5,037 bases of DNA, from contig JAHUZY010000420.1 of NCBI GenBank assembly GCA_019264505.1, forward strand, positions 1 through 5,037, given 5' to 3'. The first letter of the stretch is position 1. Each line of letters begins with the position of its first letter. Made by a program: the position numbers and the translations under genes. The notes under the pieces are model-generated. The model had not been told where the DNA came from, made no database searches, and worked only from the letters and a program-made list of their open reading frames with translations. This stretch comes from Phenylobacterium sp. Its GTDB lineage: Bacteria; Pseudomonadota; Alphaproteobacteria; Caulobacterales; Caulobacteraceae. Shown one piece after another: positions 1 through 4,539 of the stretch.

Positions 1-273
1 GCCACGACCCTCGACCGCTTGGGGGGCCTGGTCCATTCCCAGCGGGTGCTGCTGGCCCTGACCCAGAAGGGCTCATCGCGGGAGGGCGGCTATGCCGCGG
101 TCCAGCGCAACGCCATGAAGGTCTGGCGCGGCGAGGGCAATTTCCTGGACTTCCTGAAGGCCGATCCCGAGATCACCCTGGCCGATGAGGAGCTCGAGGC
201 CCTGTTCGACCTCGGCTACCACTTCAAGCACGTAGACACCGTTTTCGCCCGCGTGTTCGGCGAGCAGGCCTAA
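1..273 (+). CDS. purB: Adenylosuccinate lyase (PurB), C-terminal part; 5' end outside window
   Basis: PurB performs two beta-eliminations in purine synthesis: SAICAR to AICAR plus fumarate, and adenylosuccinate to AMP plus fumarate. The frame is open from base 1, so only the last 90 residues are visible and the start lies to the left; the in-frame TTG at 19 is internal. The visible part matches the family's helical C-terminal domain: LVHSQRVLLALTQKGSSRE, then the very conserved VQRNAMKVW, and the closing FDLGYHFKHVDTVFARVF, as in bacterial PurB tails. The catalytic signature loop of the fumarase superfamily lies upstream and cannot be checked. The stop TAA at 271-273 is only 12 nt from the stop of the convergent antiporter gene. 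Its product acts directly after PurC, encoded further right on the same strand. Identification is firm from the C-terminal motifs alone. Confidence 0.95.
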   Translation, partial: ATTLDRLGGLVHSQRVLLALTQKGSSREGGYAAVQRNAMKVWRGEGNFLDFLKADPEITLADEELEALFDLGYHFKHVDTVFARVFGEQA

Positions 274-310
274 GGCGCCCTCACCTCACGGCTGGGCTGA
301 GCCGGGCGCC
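274..310. terminator. Possible shared hairpin between convergent purB and antiporter genes
   Basis: GGCGCCC (274-280) and GGGCGCC (304-310) are a perfect 7-bp inverted repeat. Inside it GGCT (290-293) pairs with AGCC (300-303), stacking on the 3' side with a 9-nt bulge on the other. The structure begins right after the purB stop and covers the last codons of the antiporter, the usual place for a bidirectional terminator. Neither strand has a T tract after it, so it is not a canonical intrinsic terminator. It might act with Rho or as an RNA 3'-end stabiliser. Confidence 0.35.
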
Positions 311-1518
311 TCCGCCCTGTCCCCGGCCGGGGGTTCGACGTCCTTCGAGCGACCCAGCCAGTCTGCAAGTCGGAAGACGAAGGGATTGGCCAGGATCGAG
401 ATCAGGGCCCCGGCCAGGACCAGGTCGTGGGTCTCCCGGGCCATGATTCCCACTGAAACCCCGACGCCCGCCAGGATGAACGAGAACTCGCCGATCTGGG
501 CGAGACTGGCGGCGATCATCAGGCTGGAGCGCTTCTCCACCCTGAAGAGGCTAGTGATGGCGAGCGCAGCGGCTGACTTGCCGACCACCACGATCAGGAC
601 GACGGCGAGCACCGCCAGGGGGCGATCGACGATCACGGCCGGGTCGAACAGCATGCCCACCGAGACGAAGAACAGCACCGCAAAGGCGTCCCGCAGGGGC
701 AGTGACCGTTCGGCGGCATTGTGGCCCAGGGGCGAACTGCTCAGCACCACACCGGCGACAAAGGCCCCCAGGGCGAAGGAAGCGCCAAATACCGCGTAGG
801 CCAGGTAGGCGATGCCAAGCGCGATGGCGAGCACCCCCAGGGTGAACAGCTCCCGCGACTTGGTGTGGGCGATCCGCACCAGCAGCCACGGCAGCACCCG
901 CGCGCCGACGATCATCATGAAGGCGATGAAGATGGCGATCTGCAGCAGGGTTGAGCCGATCTGCAGGGCTATGCCGCCCGCGCCGGCGCCGGTCTGGCTG
1001 AGCGCCATCAGCGGAACCAGCACCAGGGCGATGACCATCACGAGGTCCTCGACGATCAGCCAGCCGACGGCGGTCTGACCCGCCTCGGTCTTGAGCGCTT
1101 TGCGCTCCTCGATGGCCCGCAGCAGGACGACGGTGGAGGCCACCGAGAGCGTCAGGCCAAAGAGCGCCGCCTCCCCGTTCGAAAAACCAAGAAGTCGGCC
1201 CACACCCCAGCCCAGAGCTGTCGCCACCGCGATCTGAACCAGGGCGCCCGGCACAGCCACGCGGCGCACCTTCAGCAGATCAGCGGGCGAGAAGTGCAGG
1301 CCAACCCCGAACATCAGCAGGATGACCCCGATCTCGGCCAGCTGGCTCGCCAGGGAGACGTCGGCCACCCAGCCGGGGGTGAACGGCCCCACCGCCACGC
1401 CCGCCAGCAGATAGCCGACCAGGGGTGACAGCTTCAGGCGATTGGCCAGCATGCCAAGCACGAAGGCCAGGACGAAGCCGGCCACCAGGGTGAGGATCAG
1501 GGAGTCGTCGTGGGGCAT
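286..1518 (-). CDS. CPA2-family cation:proton antiporter, YbaL/KefB-like membrane domain without TrkA-N
   Basis: Predicted inner-membrane monovalent cation (probably K+ or Na+)/H+ antiporter of 410 residues. About 12-13 hydrophobic segments fill residues 6-385, the Na+/H+ exchanger fold. Visible landmarks are LSPLVGYLLAGVAVGP (30-45), the ion-site segment GWLIVEDLVMV with Glu157-Asp158, ASFALGAFVAGVVLS (246-260), a membrane lysine in VVGKSAAA (Lys314) and QIGEFSFIL (341-349). GWLIVEDL resembles the YbaL branch. E. coli YbaL and KefB/KefC carry a further C-terminal TrkA-N (RCK) domain of roughly 150 residues. Here the protein stops soon after the last membrane segment, with a short charged, proline-rich tail. 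The ATG at 1518 has GGAG (1524-1527) 5 nt upstream, supporting this start. It lies downstream of the DUF1476 gene on the same strand with a 253-nt gap, so it is probably transcribed separately. Ion specificity cannot be read from sequence. Confidence 0.88.
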   Translation of the reverse strand: MPHDDSLILTLVAGFVLAFVLGMLANRLKLSPLVGYLLAGVAVGPFTPGWVADVSLASQLAEIGVILLMFGVGLHFSPADLLKVRRVAVPGALVQIAVATALGWGVGRLLGFSNGEAALFGLTLSVASTVVLLRAIEERKALKTEAGQTAVGWLIVEDLVMVIALVLVPLMALSQTGAGAGGIALQIGSTLLQIAIFIAFMMIVGARVLPWLLVRIAHTKSRELFTLGVLAIALGIAYLAYAVFGASFALGAFVAGVVLSSSPLGHNAAERSLPLRDAFAVLFFVSVGMLFDPAVIVDRPLAVLAVVLIVVVGKSAAALAITSLFRVEKRSSLMIAASLAQIGEFSFILAGVGVSVGIMARETHDLVLAGALISILANPFVFRLADWLGRSKDVEPPAGDRAEAPGSAQP

Positions 1519-1599
1519 CGCATCTCCGAATGCGGCGCACGGTCGCCGGTCGGGCCACGCTGAGCCGAGCCTGTCGCCGTCCGCGATGTCAGCAGGTGC

Positions 1600-1609
1600 T
1601 TACCGGTAA
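1600..1609. promoter_or_regulatory. Perfect 10-bp palindrome upstream of the antiporter gene
   Basis: TTACCGGTAA is a perfect palindrome 82-91 nt upstream of the antiporter start. Its position fits an operator for a dimeric regulator of that gene, but no promoter could be confidently assigned and only one copy is present. A palindrome of this size can occur by chance. Confidence 0.25.
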
Positions 1610-1691
1610 CCGATCTCAGCCCAGGCCGCCACATAGGCGAGCGCCCGAGCGCCGAGCCGCGGCGTGACAGCCCACGGCTCCGACAGGTCGC

Positions 1692-1722
1692 GACGATCGC
1701 GCCCTTTTGGAGCGCAATCGTC
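1692..1722 (-). repeat. Strong inverted repeat / stem-loop downstream of the DUF1476 gene
   Basis: Arms GACGATCGCGC (1692-1702) and GCGCAATCGTC (1712-1722) are complementary except at one position. On the minus-strand RNA that position is a U-G wobble, giving an uninterrupted 11-bp stem, and the inner CC-AAAA-GG extends it by two pairs past one bulged base. It lies 50-80 nt beyond the DUF1476 stop in the 3' untranslated region. The minus strand has no T run after it, so it would be a transcript-end or processing structure rather than a textbook intrinsic terminator. The wobble on only one strand suggests it works in the minus-strand transcript. Confidence 0.5.
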
Positions 1723-1771
1723 TTCGGATTCTGAAGTGTTTGCGAGAGCGGCCCTCGCCGCTCAGCCCAGC

Positions 1772-2095
1772 CTACTGGCCGCCGCGAACCTGTTCGCGGG
1801 CCTGGGCCATGAACTCGTCCATCTTCATACGGACTTCGCCCTCGGAAACCTGGACGCCTGAGCCCTTGAGGTCTTCGAAGACCTTGCGCAGCACGTCTTC
1901 TTCGCCGGGCTGCTCCAGATCAGAGCGGACCACCGCCTGGGCGTAGGTCGCCACACGGTCTTCAGCCAGGCCCATCAGGCCAGCCGCCCACTCGCCAAGC
2001 ATGCGGTTACGCCGCGCGCTGGCCTTGAATTCCTGTTCCTGATCGAGCGCGAACTTCCTTTCGAAGCCCTTTTCACGATCGTCAAACGTGGTCAT
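1772..2095 (-). CDS. DUF1476 protein, F1F0-ATPase zeta-subunit homologue
   Basis: A 107-residue soluble, mostly helical protein of the DUF1476 family. In Paracoccus denitrificans the family member is the zeta subunit, which binds F1-ATPase and blocks wasteful ATP hydrolysis through its N-terminal segment; in other alphaproteobacteria inhibition may be weak. The family N-terminus is clear: FDDREKGFERKFALDQEQEF (4-23), followed by the basic ARRNRMLGEWAA (27-38). A helical bundle with an acidic stretch (EQPGEED, 61-67) follows, ending in VRMKMDEFMAQAREQ. Length matches the usual 104-110 residues. The ATG at 2095 is preceded by GGGG (2101-2104) and begins exactly where family similarity begins. 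The frame is open further up to 2245, but that would run through the divergent control region and is not accepted. Divergent arrangement with purC is, from memory, common in alphaproteobacteria. Inhibitory activity is family inference. Confidence 0.92.
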   Translation of the reverse strand: MTTFDDREKGFERKFALDQEQEFKASARRNRMLGEWAAGLMGLAEDRVATYAQAVVRSDLEQPGEEDVLRKVFEDLKGSGVQVSEGEVRMKMDEFMAQAREQVRGGQ

Positions 2096-2150
2096 GCGTT
2101 CCCCGATAAGCGGCACATCGCAGGCTGCATACCTCCGGCCGGCCCGCCCC

Positions 2151-2196
2151 GCAATCGAAACAGACGAGTTGCCTGACGTTCGCAATCGGCCAGACG
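2151..2196. repeat. Direct repeat pair in the DUF1476-purC control region
   Basis: Two copies of a bipartite motif: GCAATCG-AAA-CAGACG at 2151-2166 and GCAATCG-GC-CAGACG at 2182-2196. Thirteen bases are identical and the spacer differs by one. The copies are 31 bp apart, about three helical turns, so both would face the same side of the DNA. They lie between the two divergent starts, upstream of the putative purC promoter. This fits tandem sites for a regulator of purC, of the DUF1476 gene, or both. No known regulator motif was recognised. Confidence 0.4.
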
Positions 2197-2217
2197 GCGG
2201 CGTACAAAAGGACGCGC

Positions 2218-2232
2218 GCGCAAGGTTTGCGC
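2218..2232. promoter_or_regulatory. Interrupted palindrome overlapping the putative purC -35 (candidate operator)
   Basis: GCGCAA-GGT-TTGCGC has perfect 6-bp arms around a 3-bp spacer. Its right arm coincides with the TTGCGCC assigned as a possible -35 for purC, so a dimer bound here would be expected to block RNA polymerase. Function is inferred from position only. Confidence 0.35.
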
Positions 2233-2255
2233 CGGCCGCGCCCATCCGCTAATTT
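2227..2255 (+). promoter_or_regulatory. Putative purC housekeeping promoter
   Basis: GCTAATTT (2248-2255) resembles the Caulobacter sigma-73 -10 consensus GCTANAWC. TTGCGCC (2227-2233), a partial match to TTGACGS, precedes it by 14 nt, within the 10-14 nt spacing of that consensus. It is also one of the few AT-containing spots in this region. Transcription would start near 2260-2263, leaving a leader of about 108 nt before purC. The -35 match is weak. Confidence 0.4.
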
Positions 2256-2293
2256 CCCCGCGCCTCATGTCGAACGAGAGGCCGAGTCGGAAC

Positions 2294-2323
2294 CGCGCGT
2301 GGAGACCGCTGCGCGCGTTTTTT
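2294..2323 (+). terminator. Intrinsic-terminator-like hairpin plus T6 in the purC leader (candidate attenuator)
   Basis: CGCGCG (2294-2299) pairs with CGCGCG (2312-2317). The stem continues inward through U-G, G-U and G-C pairs to a 6-nt loop (2303-2308), about 9 bp in all, and six T follow directly at 2318-2323. This is the classic form of a Rho-independent terminator, on the + strand only. No + strand gene lies between purB and purC, so it can only end transcripts begun in the control region: either purC's own (attenuation) or a short RNA. A small alternative hairpin, CCG-AGT-CGG (2282-2290), lies just upstream, but its competition with the terminator is slight. Confidence 0.55.
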
Positions 2324-2369
2324 CATTTCCGATGGCGGCAAGCCCTCGTTCTGGGAGAAGGCGTTGCAG

Positions 2370-3125
2370 ATGACCCGCCGCAAAAAGATCTACGAGGGCA
2401 AGGCCAAGATCCTCTACGAGGGTCCCGAGCCCGGCACCCTGATCCAGTATTTCAAGGACGACACCACCGCCTTCGACGCGACCAAGAAGGCCGTGCTGGA
2501 AGGCAAGGGCGTCATCAACAACCGCATCAGCGAGTTCGTGATGACCCGGCTGAACTCCATCGGGGTGCAAAACCATTTCATCAAGCGGCTGAACCTGCGC
2601 GAGCAGCTGATCCGCGAGGTGGAGATCATTCCGCTGGAGGTGGTGTGCCGCAATATCGCCGCCGGCTCGCTCTCCACGCGCCTTGGTTTGCCCGAGGGCC
2701 AGGCCCTGCCCCGTTCGATCATCGAGTTCTTCCTGAAGGACGACAAGCTCCACGACCCCATGGTCACCGAGGAGCACATCACCGCCTTCAACTGGGCCTC
2801 GACCCAGGAGATCGACGACATCATGGCGCTGACCCTGCGGGTCAACGACTACCTCACCGGCATGTTCGGCGCGGTCGGCATCACGCTGGTGGACTTCAAG
2901 ATCGAGTTCGGTCGCGTGTGGGAGAACGATTTCGGTCGCGTCATCCTGGCCGACGAGATCAGCCCCGACTCCTGCCGCCTGTGGGATTCGACGACCAATG
3001 AGAAGCTCGACAAGGATCGCTTCCGCCGCGACCTGGGCGATGTGATCGAGAGCTATACCGAGGTGGCGCGCCGCCTGGGCATCATGAAAGAGATGCCCAC
3101 CGTGATCCAAGGAGGACTGCACTAG
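2370..3125 (+). CDS. purC: Phosphoribosylaminoimidazole-succinocarboxamide (SAICAR) synthase
   Basis: Cytosolic ATP-dependent ligase joining CAIR and L-aspartate to form SAICAR, the substrate of PurB. The protein has 251 residues, typical of the short bacterial form. In order: the N-terminal nucleotide-binding segment [14 protein letters not shown] (5-18), [13 protein letters not shown] (28-40), signature [14 protein letters not shown] (87-100), [18 protein letters not shown] (120-137), signature LVDFKIEFG (173-181), and [12 protein letters not shown] (195-206). All expected blocks are intact. The ATG at 2370 gives the usual [10 protein letters not shown] start, with AAGG (2358-2361) 8 nt upstream. 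A TTG six bases earlier, in frame, is better spaced from GGAG (2354-2357) but would add only two residues. The stop overlaps the purS start by one base (TAGTG). Control may lie in the leader, which holds a terminator-like hairpin and a 13-codon ORF ending at this start codon. Confidence 0.97.
   Translation: MTRRKKIYEGKAKILYEGPEPGTLIQYFKDDTTAFDATKKAVLEGKGVINNRISEFVMTRLNSIGVQNHFIKRLNLREQLIREVEIIPLEVVCRNIAAGSLSTRLGLPEGQALPRSIIEFFLKDDKLHDPMVTEEHITAFNWASTQEIDDIMALTLRVNDYLTGMFGAVGITLVDFKIEFGRVWENDFGRVILADEISPDSCRLWDSTTNEKLDKDRFRRDLGDVIESYTEVARRLGIMKEMPTVIQGGLH
3109..3116 (+). promoter_or_regulatory. Strong ribosome binding site for purS
   Basis: AAGGAGGA is a near-perfect Shine-Dalgarno sequence inside the last purC codons, 8 nt before the GTG at 3125. 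It decides the purS start and is by far the best ribosome site in the cluster, consistent with strong expression of the small subunit. Confidence 0.85.
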
Positions 3126-3364
3126 TGAAGGCCAAGGTCCACGTCTTCCTCAAGCCGGGCGTCCTGGACGTCCAGGGTAAGGCCGTCGAGCAGGCGCTGC
3201 ATGGCCTGGGCTGGTCGGGCGTCGAGGGCGTCCGCGTCGGCAAGACCATCGAATTCGATCTGGCGTCCGCCGACCGCGCGGCCGCCGAGGCCGAGGTCAA
3301 GGCCATGTGCGATAAGCTGCTGGCCAATACGGTGATCGAAAGCTACCTGGTCGAACTGGCGTGA
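3125..3364 (+). CDS. purS: FGAM synthetase small subunit PurS
   Basis: PurS is the small subunit that assembles with PurQ (glutaminase) and the short-form PurL (synthetase) to convert FGAR, glutamine and ATP to FGAM. It bridges the two and helps pass ammonia. The 79-residue length is standard. Family features are the N-terminal strand KAKVHVFLKPGVLDVQGKAV (2-21), the helix EQALHGLGW (22-30), VEGVRVGKTIEFDL (33-46), and the C-terminal NTVIESYLVEL (68-78). It starts at GTG 3125, overlapping the purC stop by one base and served by a strong Shine-Dalgarno sequence. Its TGA overlaps the next gene's GTG by four bases (GTGA). Presence of a separate PurS implies that the organism uses the three-part PurSQL enzyme rather than the single long PurL of enterobacteria. 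PurL itself is outside the window. Confidence 0.96.
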   Translation: MKAKVHVFLKPGVLDVQGKAVEQALHGLGWSGVEGVRVGKTIEFDLASADRAAAEAEVKAMCDKLLANTVIESYLVELA

Positions 3365-3747
3365 GGCGCTGGGGCGCCCTGGCGCCTGGCCTGCTGGCCC
3401 TGGGGCTTGCGGCCTGCGCGCCATCTGCGCCTGAGCCGGAAGCCGCCTTCGATCTGGACTGCGCTCAGGGCTTCGAGGCCATCCGCGCCCAGATCCTCGC
3501 CCGTCCAGGCGTGGTTCCAGCCCCCGATTCGCCAGGAGAGCCCTACGAGATCTTCAATGAAGAGACCGGCCGGGCATCCTACATATTCACCAAGCCCGAG
3601 GCTCCGGCTCATCCGGCGGTCTTTATCCAGACTGCAACCCGGCGGGACGGGGCCAGGGTGATGGAACATGAGGGCTGCGCCCTGGGCGATCCCGCCGCCT
3701 ATGACCAGCTTCTCGCCTACTGGGAGTCGCTCGCCGCGGCGCGGTGA
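3361..3747 (+). CDS. Small lipoprotein of unknown function inside the pur cluster
   Basis: I do not recognise this 128-residue protein. It has a lipoprotein signal: basic start MRR, hydrophobic stretch [10 protein letters not shown] (7-16), and lipobox LAAC with the modified cysteine at 19. Ala follows at +2, so outer-membrane sorting is likely by the usual rule. The mature part is about 110 residues with a proline-rich linker (20-29). Two further cysteines (34 and 106) could form a disulfide in the periplasm. The middle, [19 protein letters not shown] (62-80), and the tail [13 protein letters not shown] (112-124) look like a small folded domain. The GTG start overlaps the purS stop by four bases and no Shine-Dalgarno sequence is seen, so translation probably depends on ribosomes finishing purS. 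Nothing in it suggests a catalytic purine role. It may simply share the transcript. Reality as a gene is supported by the overlap, the lipobox and intact length. Confidence 0.8.
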   Translation: MRRWGALAPGLLALGLAACAPSAPEPEAAFDLDCAQGFEAIRAQILARPGVVPAPDSPGEPYEIFNEETGRASYIFTKPEAPAHPAVFIQTATRRDGARVMEHEGCALGDPAAYDQLLAYWESLAAAR

Positions 3748-3771
3748 CGACCAGCCTCCCCGGCTCCGGCC

Positions 3772-3801
3772 GGTTCAATTTTGGAACGACCAGGTTCGAA
3801 C
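3772..3801 (+). promoter_or_regulatory. Competing short hairpins in the lipoprotein-purQ gap
   Basis: GTTC (3773-3776), GAAC (3784-3787), GTTC (3794-3797) and GAAC (3798-3801) alternate, so 3773/3784 and 3784/3794 pairings exclude each other. They sit 5-34 nt before the purQ ATG, in a locally AT-richer stretch, and could tune purQ translation or simply space the genes. Stems are only 4 bp, so support is modest. Confidence 0.25.
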
Positions 3802-3806
3802 GCGAC

Positions 3807-4469
3807 ATGAAAGCCGCCGTCATCGTCTTCCCCGGCTCCAACTGCGACCGCGACTGCAAGGTCGCCGTGGAGCGCTCCACCGGCGCCCAGGTCGAGATGG
3901 TCTGGCATGGCGACACCGCCCTGCCGCAGGGCCTGGATCTGATCGTGCTGCCGGGCGGCTTCTCCTACGGGGACTATCTGCGCTGCGGGGCCATGGCGGC
4001 CCTGTCGCCGGTCATGGCCGAGGTCAAGGCTGCGGCTGAGCGTGGCGTGGCCACCGTCGGTATCTGCAACGGCTTCCAGGTGCTCTGCGAAGCGGGCCTG
4101 CTGCCCGGCGCCCTGCTGCAGAACGAGCGGCTGAAATATGTCTGCAAGCCGGTCACCCTGGAGATCACCAACGCTCAGACCCGCTTCACCTCCGGCTATG
4201 GCGGCCGCCGCGAGGCGGTGATGACCGTGGGCAATGGCGAGGGCAATTATTTCGCCGATGAGGCCACCCTCGACAGGCTTGAGGGCGAAGGTCAGGTGGT
4301 GTTCCGCTACCGCGACAATCCCAACGGCTCAGCCCGGGACATCGCCGGCATCGTCAACGGGAAGGGCAATGTGCTCGGCATGATGCCCCATCCGGACCGG
4401 GCTTTTGAAGCCGAGCTTGGTTCGGCAGACGGCGCCGTCCTCTTCCAGAGCGCCCTGGCCAGCGCCTGA
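3807..4469 (+). CDS. purQ: FGAM synthetase glutaminase subunit PurQ
   Basis: Class I glutamine amidotransferase that releases ammonia from glutamine for FGAM synthesis, working with PurS and PurL. The 220-residue length is normal. Visible features are the N-terminal strand [14 protein letters not shown] (3-16), [17 protein letters not shown] (48-64), the nucleophile elbow GICNGFQ with Cys87, [11 protein letters not shown] (103-113) and [11 protein letters not shown] with His195. The third triad position, Glu in B. subtilis PurQ, is Asp197 here. The ATG at 3807 begins right at the family N-terminus ([12 protein letters not shown]) but has no good Shine-Dalgarno sequence. An in-frame GTG at 3744, overlapping the lipoprotein stop as GTGA, would add 21 residues unlike the family. 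The 59-nt gap before the ATG can form small competing hairpins. No purL follows in this window; an MFS gene comes next after 70 nt. Confidence 0.96.
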   Translation: MKAAVIVFPGSNCDRDCKVAVERSTGAQVEMVWHGDTALPQGLDLIVLPGGFSYGDYLRCGAMAALSPVMAEVKAAAERGVATVGICNGFQVLCEAGLLPGALLQNERLKYVCKPVTLEITNAQTRFTSGYGGRREAVMTVGNGEGNYFADEATLDRLEGEGQVVFRYRDNPNGSARDIAGIVNGKGNVLGMMPHPDRAFEAELGSADGAVLFQSALASA

Positions 4470-4539
4470 CCTGAGCGGTCTTCAACGGCCGGTTACGGCG
4501 AACAGCGCAATAGATTGGTCTGATCGGCCAAGGCGGGCT

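Noticed and set aside
321..332. Perfect 12-bp palindrome CCCCGGCCGGGG
   Set aside because: Lies within the antiporter's 3' coding end, consists only of G and C, and has no T tract or regulatory context; likely compositional.
386..1078. Several + strand frames opposite the antiporter
   Set aside because: Arg/Thr/Pro-rich or Gln/His/Gly-rich shadows of a clear minus-strand membrane protein.
1519..1771. tRNA, CRISPR or mobile-element signals in the largest gene-free gaps
   Set aside because: No cloverleaf, no repeat-spacer pattern, no transposase fragment or terminal repeats were found here or in 2096-2369.
2096..2245. N-terminal extension of the DUF1476 protein to an ATG at 2245
   Set aside because: The family N-terminus starts exactly at the ATG at 2095, and the extension would occupy the divergent control region.
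2267..3001. Long + strand frame of 244 codons overlapping purC
   Set aside because: Out of phase with a complete, fully conserved PurC. Its length comes from GC-rich codon bias in the shifted frame; only its first codons are mentioned as a possible leader.
2265..3122. 285-codon minus-strand frame opposite purC
   Set aside because: Antisense shadow of purC with low-complexity His/Asp/Leu/Gly-rich composition and no recognisable domain.
3732..3741. Palindrome CGCCGCGGCG at the end of the lipoprotein gene
   Set aside because: GC-only palindrome inside Ala-rich coding sequence; expected often at this base composition.
4515..4531. TTGG...CCAA inverted repeat before the MFS gene
   Set aside because: Only 4 bp of pairing with a long loop; too weak to call a terminator or ribosome-site switch.
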